64,000 nt of DNA. It comes from VAZQ01 sp046733355. Lineage in GTDB: Bacteria > Pseudomonadota > Alphaproteobacteria > Rhizobiales > Xanthobacteraceae. Of this stretch, positions 40,257-48,507 are shown in pieces. The stretch is from positions 1 through 64,000 of the forward strand of contig JBKPOZ010000126.1 of NCBI GenBank assembly GCA_046733355.1, written 5' to 3'. A program made the position numbers and the translations under genes. Below the pieces are notes generated by a model, which did no database searches, had not been told where the DNA came from, and saw only the letters and a program-made list of their open reading frames with translations. Each line of letters opens with the position of its first letter. The stretch's first letter is position 1.

Positions 40257-40916
40257 TTAGAACAGTCCGAACAGGCCGGTGCCGGCGCGACGCTCGCCAT
40301 AGCTCGGCGCTGAGGCACGCGATTCAGCCGGCAGCACGATGACCTTGGTCCCGACTTTGACGCGATCATAGAGATCGATCACGTCGGAATTGGTCATGCG
40401 GATGCATCCGGAAGAGGCGCGGCTGCCGATGGTGGAAGGCGCGTTGGTACCGTGGATGCGGTAGGCGGAGCCGCTGAGATAAAGTGCGCGCGCGCCGAGC
40501 GGATTGCCGTCTCCGCCCGCGGTGAAGCGGGGCAGATAGGGCGAGCGGGCGATCATTTCAGGCGGCGGCGTCCAGTCCGGCCACTCGGCCTTGCGCTCGA
40601 CGCTCTTCACCCCGGACCAGGTAAACCCCTCGCGGCCGACGCCGATGCCATAGCGAATGGCCTGGCCGCCGGGCAGCACATAATAGAGGTACGTATTACC
40701 GGTATCGACGATGATCGTGCCGGGCGCTTCGTTCGTGCGCAATTCGACGACCCGGCGGCGCAGATCGGCGCGGACCTCGTTGCCGTTGTCCGGCTGCACG
40801 TACCCGAAAAGGGTGTAATAGCCGAACTGATTGGCAGAAGCCGGCGTGGCGAAGATGGTGGCGGCGAACAGCGCGGCCGTAGCCGCGATGGCGCCCCGAA
40901 TGCGTGGCTTGTACAT
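40257..40916 (-). CDS. L,D-transpeptidase (YkuD/ErfK family)
   Basis: A 219-residue exported protein with a Sec-type signal (AAATAALFAATIFATPASAN after removal of the first Met-rich part). The YkuD catalytic motif is intact: IHGTNAPSTIGSRASSGCIRMTN, with His about 150 and the nucleophile Cys about 170. Such enzymes form 3-3 cross-links in peptidoglycan or attach proteins to it in the periplasm. ATG 40916 gives the best signal peptide; 40946 is a longer option. Confidence 0.92.
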   Translation of the reverse strand: MYKPRIRGAIAATAALFAATIFATPASANQFGYYTLFGYVQPDNGNEVRADLRRRVVELRTNEAPGTIIVDTGNTYLYYVLPGGQAIRYGIGVGREGFTWSGVKSVERKAEWPDWTPPPEMIARSPYLPRFTAGGDGNPLGARALYLSGSAYRIHGTNAPSTIGSRASSGCIRMTNSDVIDLYDRVKVGTKVIVLPAESRASAPSYGERRAGTGLFGLF

Positions 40917-40995
40917 GGGCACCCCCGTGCCTCTTGGTCGCGGCAACGGGGCCGCTGGTTCAAAGGGGACCTAAAGCCCTGCATGTACATAAGAA

Positions 40996-41970
40996 TTACC
41001 CCTGCCGGCCAATGGCGATCACCGCCTCGTCGGTGCGGTTGCCGTCCTCGTCCCAGAACTTCTGGAAGTCGGGACCGTCCAGATAGGCGAGCTCCTGCCC
41101 GGCGTTGGAAAGCGCGGTCTTGAACTGGTCCGATTGAACGACATGGCCGATGGTCGTGCGGAGCGTCGCAACGATGGGGGCGGGCGTCGCCTTGGGCGCA
41201 AAGATGCCCGCCCACAAATAATACTCGACCTCATAGCCGAGCTCTTTCAGCGTCGGCACCTCGGGCAGCACCTTGGACCGTGTGGCGCCGAAGCTCGCGA
41301 GCGGGCGCAGCTTGGCGGCCTTGATGTGCGGCAGCGTTGCCGAAGTCGATTGCGTCGTGACCTGCGCATTATCGCCGAGAATCGCAACGATCGCGGGGCC
41401 GCCGCCACTCGTCGGCAGGTGTCGCAGCTTCAAGGGGCCGCTTGCTTTCTCCAGATAGGCCAGCGGCAGGTGCGAAGCGCCGTAGAGCCCGCCTGAACTG
41501 AAGACGAGCGTGCCCGGATGCGCCCTGGCGGCTTCGATGAACTCGGCAAATGTTCGATAGGGCTGCTGCTCGTTCACCAGCAGCAGGACCGGATCGGCGA
41601 TAAGCCGCGCGAGCGGAATGAAATCGGCCCTGCTGGTCTTGACCGGCCGGCCAAAGAGCTTGTCAACCTCGGCATAGCCGGAAAGTCCGTTATTGTGCGA
41701 CAGCAGCGTGTATCCGTCGGGCTTGGCGGACGCGACTACCTGGGCGCCGACCTGCCCGGCGGCGCCCGCCTTCGTCTCCACGACGACAGGTTGTTTCAGG
41801 ATCGGCTCCATGCCGGTGGCCAATGGCCGCGTCACGATGTCGTTTACGCCGCCGGGGGGAAACGCGTTGATGATGGTAATGGCATGGGTGGGGTATGGCT
41901 CCTGCGCGAAAGCCTTCGCGCTTGCCAGCGCAGTTGCGGCCGTGCCGGTGAGAAATCGACGGCGATCCAT
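40996..41970 (-). CDS. Bug/TTT-family periplasmic binding protein
   Basis: A 324-residue tripartite-tricarboxylate-type binding protein with a twin-arginine signal (MDRRRFLTGTAATALASAKAFAQ). The mature protein shows the Bug features ITIINAFPPGGVNDIVTRPLA, ETKAGAAGQVGAQVVASAKPDGYTLL and VPTLKELGYEVEYYLWAGIFAPK. ATG 41970 is preceded by GAGGGAGA. No TctA/TctB membrane genes are nearby, so it is an orphan component, as is common where this family is expanded. Confidence 0.9.
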   Translation of the reverse strand: MDRRRFLTGTAATALASAKAFAQEPYPTHAITIINAFPPGGVNDIVTRPLATGMEPILKQPVVVETKAGAAGQVGAQVVASAKPDGYTLLSHNNGLSGYAEVDKLFGRPVKTSRADFIPLARLIADPVLLLVNEQQPYRTFAEFIEAARAHPGTLVFSSGGLYGASHLPLAYLEKASGPLKLRHLPTSGGGPAIVAILGDNAQVTTQSTSATLPHIKAAKLRPLASFGATRSKVLPEVPTLKELGYEVEYYLWAGIFAPKATPAPIVATLRTTIGHVVQSDQFKTALSNAGQELAYLDGPDFQKFWDEDGNRTDEAVIAIGRQG

Positions 41971-42073
41971 GCGCGTCTCCCTCAGGTTCTTTGATGTTTG
42001 AGATGGAGTATTCTCGTTTATGCGGCCGGGCTGCAAGATGCGGTGGCAACAGGACGAGCACAGGGAGGTGTTG

Positions 42074-42781
42074 ATGTCGAATCCGCTCGCGGGCAAGAAG
42101 CTGCGCTACAAGATCGGCGCGGACAGTCCGGGCAAGGGAACTTCCGGAGAGATTGTCGAGGTCGGGTACGATTGGGAAAAGCCGCTGCCTGAAGGCATCA
42201 GCATCGCCTATTGCAATCTGTTCAATGAGAAGTATTCCGAGCAGAGCAGGAAAGAGCGCGAGGAATACGGTCCTTATCTGAGAGGCTCCGATACCGCGAA
42301 GGATTACGGCGAAGGGCAGATCGATCCGCGCGGACCCGGCTGGCGTCGCAACCTCGTCGAGCAGTTCGAGCGACGGCGCGAGCAAGGCTTCGAGTATATC
42401 GAGCTCGACAACCCCGACGCTTATTCGGTTGCCGATGTGGTCGGCGCGGTTGAGATGGCAGAACAGCATGGACTGAAAGTGATCGCCAAAAATCCGGGAC
42501 TGATGGAAGGCGATCCGTTGCCCTATGTAGGGCACCGCAATGTTTACGGAATCATCGTGGAGAAGGGTGCCGGGGATGCGAGCGCGATGGATGCGCTGCG
42601 GCAGCGCGCCGGCAAGCCGGATCTGCCGGTGTGGTTCGTGTTCTTCGACAGACGCAAAGGGAGCGAGGGCGGCAAGAATGCAGCCAGACAGGCCGCGTCG
42701 GCGGCGCAGCGGTTCGCGAACATGCACGTCACCCATTCGCCCGACGGCGAATACACGAGCGCCGTGGACACGACGGCGTAG
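42074..42781 (+). CDS. Hypothetical protein with possible GH114-like fold (paralog of 47173-48342)
   Basis: A 235-residue cytoplasmic-looking protein beginning MSNPLAGKKLRYKIGADSPG. GISIAYCNLFNEKY, GQIDPRGPGWRRNLVEQFERRREQGFEYIELDNPDAYS and GLKVIAKNPG recall the TIM-barrel of GH114 endo-alpha-1,4-polygalactosaminidases, in which an acidic residue follows a GFDGVFLDN-type strand. That assignment is tentative. It is clearly homologous to the product of 47173-48342, which has an added membrane anchor. This copy has no signal peptide. Confidence 0.75.
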   Translation: MSNPLAGKKLRYKIGADSPGKGTSGEIVEVGYDWEKPLPEGISIAYCNLFNEKYSEQSRKEREEYGPYLRGSDTAKDYGEGQIDPRGPGWRRNLVEQFERRREQGFEYIELDNPDAYSVADVVGAVEMAEQHGLKVIAKNPGLMEGDPLPYVGHRNVYGIIVEKGAGDASAMDALRQRAGKPDLPVWFVFFDRRKGSEGGKNAARQAASAAQRFANMHVTHSPDGEYTSAVDTTA

Positions 42782-42787
42782 TATTCC

Positions 42788-42856
42788 GTAGCCCGGATGA
42801 GCGTCAGCGAAATTCGGGATTCCGGTCGCACCTGTCGCCGCGCTCATGCGGGCTAC
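42788..42856. repeat. Palindromic repeat, family C
   Basis: GTAGCCCGGATGAGCGTCAGCGAAATTCGGGA ... CCGCGCTCATGCGGGCTAC, with the standard inverted termini. It separates the possible GH114-like gene from the kinase gene on the same strand. Confidence 0.83.
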
Positions 42857-42885
42857 TGTGCCTGGTCCATCTGATAGAATTTGGG

Positions 42886-43794
42886 ATGCCTTTGAGGATC
42901 ACCATCGCCGGCGATATCGGCAGCGGCAAGTCGACGGTGGCGAAGCGGCTCGCCGAGCTTGCTGACGTCGAGCCGCTCTCGACCGGCGGCATCCAGCGGC
43001 AGCTCGCGCAAAAACGCGGGGTTTCCGTCCTCGAGCTGAACAGGCTTGCCGAGAACGACGGCAGCATCGACCGCGAGATCGACAGCTATCTGATGAGCCT
43101 GCCGCCGAACAACCTGGTGGTGGAATCGCGCATGGCCTGGCACTTCGTGCCGGACACGCTCAAGGTCTATCTTTATATCTCGGATCACGCGGCTGCGCGC
43201 CGCATCGTCGGCGCGCAGCGGAGCGACGAAGGCTACGAGACTATAGCCGAGGCAACGCAGCCGATCCTGGATCGCCGCAACAGCGAGATTCTCAGATTCA
43301 AGAAATACTACGACGTCGACATTGATGACCTGCGCAACTATGACCTCGTGGTGGACACGACCTTCGCAAGCATCGATGACGTGGTCGCGCAAGTGACAAA
43401 GTCACACGATTTCCAGAACAAACCCGCCTGCCTGATCGACCCGCGCAATCTCGTTCCGACGCAAGCCCGCAAACCATCCAGCGCAGTTGAGGAGAGCATA
43501 CGAACGAGCGGCTTCGATTTGGCGAAGCCGATCGCGACTTTGTACGTCGATCATGTCTTCTATATCGTCGATGGTCACGCCCGCGCTGCCGCTGCTCTGA
43601 GGACTGCTACGAAATTCGTCACGTGTATGATCAGAGCGTCGAGTGACCAGCCGTATCTCGGCGATGTCAGCGCGCGCGAGTACGTGAGGACTGCGGTGAG
43701 CGGCTCATTGATATCAGCGTGGGAAGCGGCGGCCGGCTTTCGCTACGACGGCGAAATGTGGAAGGGCCGCCGCGACTGTCAGCCGGGGATTTGA
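42886..43794 (+). CDS. Cytidylate-kinase-like P-loop protein fused to a ParB-like domain
   Basis: A 302-residue protein in two parts. Residues 1-180 form a nucleoside/nucleotide kinase domain: P-loop ITIAGDIGSGKST, EPLSTGGIQRQLAQ, NNLVVESRMAWH and a lid-like RRIVGAQRSDEGYE, close to the cytidylate kinase-like AAA_18 group. Residues about 195-265 (IDPRNLVPTQARKPSSAVEESIRTSGFDLAKPIATLYVDHVFYIVDGHARAAAALRTA) have the order of the ParB/sulfiredoxin-like nuclease domain, with DGHARAAA in place of the usual DGHHRL. The combination suggests a kinase that phosphorylates a nucleotide or protein under control of a ligand, but the role is unknown. The gene runs tail-to-tail into the DUF2304 gene with a 16-base overlap. 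Confidence 0.8.
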   Translation: MPLRITIAGDIGSGKSTVAKRLAELADVEPLSTGGIQRQLAQKRGVSVLELNRLAENDGSIDREIDSYLMSLPPNNLVVESRMAWHFVPDTLKVYLYISDHAAARRIVGAQRSDEGYETIAEATQPILDRRNSEILRFKKYYDVDIDDLRNYDLVVDTTFASIDDVVAQVTKSHDFQNKPACLIDPRNLVPTQARKPSSAVEESIRTSGFDLAKPIATLYVDHVFYIVDGHARAAAALRTATKFVTCMIRASSDQPYLGDVSAREYVRTAVSGSLISAWEAAAGFRYDGEMWKGRRDCQPGI

Positions 43795-44135
43795 GCCGCG
43801 GCTCCATTCTGGCCGGCAGGAAACCGCGCGTTGGCCAGCGCCAGCTCGCGCGCAAGCGCGGTAATCAGCTCCATGTGCGCGCGCAGCTTGAGATGCACAT
43901 TGAGAAGCATCAGCAGACTGATGGCGACCCAGGTGTAGATGATCAGATCGACGCCGCGGCCGATGCCGGCGACCTCCGCGAGCGCGCTCGCATGCGCGGG
44001 AAACCACACGAAGTAAAGTCCGCCGCCGGCCGCGAGAAGCGAAGCCAGCGCCACCGCGGGCGCGCGCCGGTACTCGCTCCAGGCATAGATCATCACCGCA
44101 AACAGCAGGACCGAAAGCAGCAGCCGGGCGATCAT
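43779..44135 (-). CDS. DUF2304 small membrane protein
   Basis: A 118-residue membrane protein with three hydrophobic helices (LLLSVLLFAVMIYAW, AVALASLLAAGGGLYFVWF, LIIYTWVAISLLMLLNVHLKL). DUF2304 proteins are found beside polyprenyl-phosphate glycosyltransferases, as here, where its ATG overlaps the transferase stop by four bases. They may anchor or assist the enzyme at the membrane. Confidence 0.87.
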   Translation of the reverse strand: MIARLLLSVLLFAVMIYAWSEYRRAPAVALASLLAAGGGLYFVWFPAHASALAEVAGIGRGVDLIIYTWVAISLLMLLNVHLKLRAHMELITALARELALANARFPAGQNGAAAQIPG

Positions 44136-44818
44136 CGTTGCAGTCTCCGCGCGAACAGATCGGTAAGAATGAGCAGCGCGTCCGCGAGCGTCTGCCCCTT
44201 CGACAGCGAGTAGGCGGTATAGTCGATCGTCACCGGCACCTCGACATATTTGAACCCGCTCTCGGCGATCTGGTGCAGTATCTCGGAAGCGTGCGCCATC
44301 CTGTTCTGGCGCAAGGCGATTGCGCTCGCGCCACGGCGGGTCATGGCGCGCAATCCATTATGCGTGTCGGTCACCTGCAGTCCGGTGGTCAGCCGCGTGA
44401 ACCAGGTTGCGAGTCGCAGCAGGAGCCGTCGCGCGGCAGGCACCCGTACCCCGCTGCCGAGAAAGCGGCTGCCCAGGGCAAAGTCGGTGCCATGCTCGTC
44501 GAGTGCGGCGACGAGCGTCGCAACTTCCTGTGGCCGATGCTGGCCATCGCCGTCGAATGTCACCACGCACTCGGAACCCTGCGCGAGCGCAAACACAATG
44601 CCGGTTTGCAGGCCGGCACCCTGCCCGAGATTGACGGGGTGGCGCAGAACGACGGCGCCCGCCGCGCGCGCGAGCTCGCCTGTGCGGTCGCCTGAGCCGT
44701 CGTCCACGACGACAACCTGGTAGCCGCGCTCCTTGAGCTGCGCCACCACGCGCGCGATCACCGGCTCCTCGCAATAAGCGGCGATCACGACCCACGTGGC
44801 TGCCGGGCTGACGGACAT
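44132..44818 (-). CDS. Family 2 glycosyltransferase (dolichol-phosphate-mannose synthase-like)
   Basis: A 228-residue enzyme of GT-A fold. It shows VVIAAYCEEPVIARVVAQLKERGYQVVVVDDGSGDRT (nucleotide-binding), the metal-binding VTFDGDGQHRPQEV (DxD-type, about residue 95), LGSRFLGSGVR and a C-terminal VPVTIDYTAYSLSKGQ. Such enzymes transfer a sugar from a nucleotide sugar to polyprenyl phosphate at the inner membrane. It is coupled to DUF2304. Which sugar is moved cannot be told. Confidence 0.9.
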   Translation of the reverse strand: MSVSPAATWVVIAAYCEEPVIARVVAQLKERGYQVVVVDDGSGDRTGELARAAGAVVLRHPVNLGQGAGLQTGIVFALAQGSECVVTFDGDGQHRPQEVATLVAALDEHGTDFALGSRFLGSGVRVPAARRLLLRLATWFTRLTTGLQVTDTHNGLRAMTRRGASAIALRQNRMAHASEILHQIAESGFKYVEVPVTIDYTAYSLSKGQTLADALLILTDLFARRLQR

Positions 44819-44858
44819 AGGCTGACGTGTCAGGTGAGGCGTTCAGCAGCCCCAACGT

Positions 44859-45854
44859 TCACTCCAGCGGAACGTTTCCCTTCCTGATCACGTCGGCCCA
44901 TTTCTCGGTCTCCTGCGCGACCACCCTTGCGAAATCCTCGGAACTGCCGGGGATGAGGCTCCCGCCCAGATCGGCCAGTCTGGCCTTCACTCTCTCGTCC
45001 TGCAGGCCGGCGTTAATCTCTCTGTTCAGCTTCTCGATGATCTCGGCGGGCGTGCCCTTGGGGACCGCCATGCCGAAGAACGCGCTCGCCTCATAGCCCG
45101 GTACGGCTTCGCTCACGGTTGGCACGTCAGGCAGCACACTGGAACGTTGCGCAGTTGTGACCCCGAGCGCGCGTAACGTTCCCGCTTTGATATGGGGTAG
45201 GGAGGATGGCATGTTGTCGAACATCACATGCACGGTGCCGCTGAGCAGGTCGGTCAGCGCCGGCGCCGAGCCGCGATAGGGGACGTGCGTGAGATCGACG
45301 CCGGTCATGATCTTGAACAGCTCACCCGAGAGATGCACCGAGGTGCCGTTGCCCGATGATGCCCAATTGATCTTGCCGGGATGGGCCTTCGCATAGGCGA
45401 TGAACTCGGCCACCGTTTTCGCCGGCACTCCCGGATTGACCTCCATCACATTGGGCACGCGCATGATGCCCGCGACCTGCGCCGTGTCGCGCAGAAAGTT
45501 GAAGGGCAGTTTCTGATAGAGCGTGGCGTTGATGGCGTTGGCGGGGTTGACCAGCAGGACGGTGTAGCCGTCGGGCGGCGCGTTGATCACCGCCTGGGTG
45601 CCGATGTTATTTCCCGCACCCGGCTTGTTCTCGATGATGAACTGCTGGCCGAGCCGCTCCGAAAGCCATTGCCCGATCAGCCGAGCAATAATGTCCGTCG
45701 TGCCGCCCGCCGGATATCCGACGACCCAGTGCACCGGCCGCGTCGGGTAGTCGAGCGCAAAGCTCTCGCCCGCCGCGACAAGAAGGACACCGGCCGCGCA
45801 CCATGCCACAAGCCGGCCCAGGGTTTTTGCCGAGCGTGCCGATCGTTTCCGCAT
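44859..45854 (-). CDS. Bug/TTT-family periplasmic binding protein
   Basis: A 331-residue binding protein with a Sec signal (LVAWCAAGVLLVAAGESFA). Family motifs are VHWVVGYPAGGTTDIIARLIGQWLS, ENKPGAGNNIGTQAVINAPPDGYTVL, WASSGNGTSVHLSGELFK and HVPYRGSAPALTDLLSG. The start at 45854 has AGGGAATGAGG upstream. It is divergent from a broken M24-family gene. No membrane partners are adjacent. Confidence 0.9.
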   Translation of the reverse strand: MRKRSARSAKTLGRLVAWCAAGVLLVAAGESFALDYPTRPVHWVVGYPAGGTTDIIARLIGQWLSERLGQQFIIENKPGAGNNIGTQAVINAPPDGYTVLLVNPANAINATLYQKLPFNFLRDTAQVAGIMRVPNVMEVNPGVPAKTVAEFIAYAKAHPGKINWASSGNGTSVHLSGELFKIMTGVDLTHVPYRGSAPALTDLLSGTVHVMFDNMPSSLPHIKAGTLRALGVTTAQRSSVLPDVPTVSEAVPGYEASAFFGMAVPKGTPAEIIEKLNREINAGLQDERVKARLADLGGSLIPGSSEDFARVVAQETEKWADVIRKGNVPLE

Positions 45855-45937
45855 TTGCCTCATTCCCTGTATTGGCGTTTTCTGAGGGAAAGCTACGCGC
45901 TGCGGCCTATCTGGCACAAGCGGCAGGAAGTGACCTG

Positions 45938-47199
45938 ATGACACGGTCTGCGGAAACGCTCATAGGCCGGGCTGAAGCGGGCGAGCCGCTTGACCTCGCG
46001 CCCGAGCTGCGCGCGCTGTTCGGGCAGAGCTTCCCGCGCTTTTCCAACGCCGAATATGCGCGCCGCGGCGACGCGCTCGCGCATGCGATGCGACAAGCCG
46101 ACGTAGACCATGCGCTGATCGTTTGCATGCAGGGCATCGGCAATGCGGTGCGTTGGCTGACCACCTGGCCCGGCACGAACGAGGCGCTGCTCGTTTTCCG
46201 CCCGGGCGAAGCCATGACCATGCACGTGGAATACTGCAACCACGTGCCGCAGGCGCGCGCGCTCGCCCGCGAGGTGGATGTGCGCTGGGGAGAACAGCGG
46301 GGTCTCGAGAAAGTTGCGCAAGAGCTCGAGCGCCGCGCAGCCCGACGCGTCGGCGTCATCGGTCCGCTGGGCGGCCCGCGCTGGAAGGCGCTGGAGAGTC
46401 GCTTTCATTTGATCAGTCTCGATTCCGAATACGTTGGGCTGCGGATGCACAAGTCCGAGGAGGAGCTCGACTGGTGCGCATCGGCGCGGCGCTCAGTGAT
46501 GCCGGCATGCGCGCGCTCGTCGCCGGTGCAAAGGCTGGCATGAGCGAGCACGACCTCATCGATATCATCGAGCGCGCCTATGTGGGGACTGGCGGCACGC
46601 ACGGCATTCACTTCATCGGCAGCACCTCGATGGCCGCACCCGACCTGTGTGTGCCGAGACAATTCCCGTCGCGGCGCAAGATCGGCGCCGGCGATTTCGT
46701 GTTCTGCGAGCTCTCTGCATCCTGGTGGGACTATTCCGGGCAGGTGCTGAGGGGGTTAACCGTGGAGACAGAGCCCACCCCGCTCTACCGCGATCTGTAT
46801 GCCACTGCAGTTGCCGTCTATGCTGCGGTGACGAGCGCGATCCGGCCGGGTGTGACAGCGGCCGAGCTAAAAAAGGCATCCTCGATCATCGAAGCCAACG
46901 GGTTCACCAGCTGCGACGATCTCGTGCACGGCTATGGCGGCGGTTACCTGCCGCCGATCATCGGGTCGAAAAGCAGGCCGGCGCGCGAAGAGAGCCTCGC
47001 GCTTGCCGAGAACATGTGTCTCGTGGTGCAGCCCAACGTGGTCACGCACGACAGCCGCGCGGGCGTGCAGATCGGCAACCTTGTGCGCGTCACCAAAGAC
47101 GGGTGCGAGTCGCTGCAGCACATGCCGCAAAGATTTTTCCGCGTGGGGGAGGCGATGGGAATGGAAGATGTTTCAATTCACAAAGACCGCAGCGGTTGA
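45938..47199 (+). pseudogene. M24/creatinase-fold protein, broken by a one-base frameshift
   Basis: The first frame (from ATG 45938, AGGAAG upstream) encodes an N-terminal creatinase-like domain up to LRMHKSEEELDW. The second frame continues VRIGAALSDAGMRALVAGAKAGMSEHDLI to the end at 47199. The switch occurs at TGGTGCGC (46472-46479), where one extra G (TGG GTG CGC) would give a 420-residue protein. The residues aligned to M24 metal ligands are altered: CELSASWWDYSG in place of IDxGxxxxGYxSD and VVQPNVV in place of TIEPG, with only HGYGGGY keeping a His. Even if intact it may be a non-metallo member such as creatinase. The frameshift may be real or a sequencing error. Confidence 0.82.
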
Positions 47200-48342
47200 G
47201 GCGGAGCGGTCGGCCGGCGGAACGACGATGTCGATGGCGTTGCCGTATTCGCCGGCGCTCGAATAGGTCACGCCCATGTGGCGGAGCTGCTTGGCGCTCT
47301 CCGCGATGCTGCCCGCCCAGGAGCGTCCGCCGCCAAAGGCGACGAACCAGACCGGCATGTTGGGTTTCCCTGCCTTCTTGCGCAGCGCGTCCATTTCCTT
47401 GGGATTGCCTGCACCCTTCTCGACGATCGCCGCATACACGTTTGGATGCGCCATATAGGCGACCGCTCCTTTTACGAGCAGTGGATTCTTGGCAATGATC
47501 TTGAGCCCGTAGCTTGCCGCGAGATCGACGGCGGCGATCACGTCCTTGGCCGAATAGGCATCGGGATTATCGAGCTCGATATACTCAAATCCCTGCTTCT
47601 TGCGACGCTCGAACTGCTCGCGCAGGTTCTTCTCCCAGCCGGGCCCGCGCGGATCGATCTGCCCCTCGTTGTACTGCTTGGCGGTATCCGACGTGTGCAG
47701 ATAAGGCCCGTACTGACGGGTGTTCCGCTCGTCGAAGAGGTTGCCATAGGCAATGCTGATGCCGCGTTTCACCGGCGCAGTCGCATTGTAGGAGACCTCC
47801 GTCACCTCGTTGTCGTGCCCGCTGCCGGCCGCATCGGTGCCGATGAGATAACGCAAAGGCTTGCCGGCGAGGGGATTGAGCGCAACCGAGTTGTCAGGGA
47901 GCGGCACGGGCGCGACAGCATGCCGGCTCGGCGGAGAGAAAATGACGAGGCGCACCCGGCGCGGATAGTTTTCCGGAACGCCGCGCTCGTACCACGGCGG
48001 CTCCCAGCCGGCCGTCGAGCGCTCCTGCCGCTTGACCTTGCTCTCCTGCTGGCCAGCGTAGAAGGCGGCGTCGCGTGGCGCAATGGGTCGCTTCCACGCG
48101 TTGTCCCAGAGCGCAAGCGTGAGCGTCGCGCCTGCGAGCGCGCCGGCGACGAGCTTCAGACCGAATATGGTTTGCGGCAAAAGCCAGAACGGCTGCTGCT
48201 GGGCAGCGGAACGCCGCGGCAGGGGCGGCACCCGGTGGAACGGCCGCGCGGGCGGCGTCGTCGGGCGCGCCAAGACCCGTTGCGGGTAGTGAACGCGTGT
48301 CGCGGTTCGCCCACCGGCAACCGCAACGGCCAAACTGGCCAT
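47173..48342 (-). CDS. Membrane-anchored paralog of the 42074-42781 protein, possible GH114-like
   Basis: A 389-residue protein. The first 55 residues are basic and proline-rich, followed by a single transmembrane segment (IFGLKLVAGALAGATLTLALW, about 58-80) and a linker. From about residue 155 (NPLAGKPLRYLIGTDAAGSG) it parallels the 42074-42781 protein closely: GISIAYGNLFDER, GQIDPRGPGWEKNLREQFERRKKQGFEYIELDNPDAYS, GLKIIAKNPLL, AIVEKGAG. The start has GAGGGGGC upstream. It probably presents the domain in the periplasm. It overlaps the end of the M24 gene tail-to-tail by 27 bases. Confidence 0.78.
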   Translation of the reverse strand: MASLAVAVAGGRTATRVHYPQRVLARPTTPPARPFHRVPPLPRRSAAQQQPFWLLPQTIFGLKLVAGALAGATLTLALWDNAWKRPIAPRDAAFYAGQQESKVKRQERSTAGWEPPWYERGVPENYPRRVRLVIFSPPSRHAVAPVPLPDNSVALNPLAGKPLRYLIGTDAAGSGHDNEVTEVSYNATAPVKRGISIAYGNLFDERNTRQYGPYLHTSDTAKQYNEGQIDPRGPGWEKNLREQFERRKKQGFEYIELDNPDAYSAKDVIAAVDLAASYGLKIIAKNPLLVKGAVAYMAHPNVYAAIVEKGAGNPKEMDALRKKAGKPNMPVWFVAFGGGRSWAGSIAESAKQLRHMGVTYSSAGEYGNAIDIVVPPADRSASTAAVFVN

Positions 48343-48507
48343 TCAGAAAAGCCCCCTCTCGCGACCGCCGCCAGCGGCGGCAACTCATCCCGGTCCGATC
48401 AAGGACGGCCCTTCCCCAAGGGCATTCGTCAAAGGACCAGATGAGGCAGAATGATCCCCAGCGCTTAAGGTAGAGTGTATGGATGAATGGGGAAAAACCT
48501 TGGCGGA

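Noticed and set aside
42631..42885. Extension of the kinase-ParB gene upstream to 42631
   Set aside because: It would be read across the end of the 42074 gene and a palindromic repeat; the P-loop domain begins naturally at ATG 42886.
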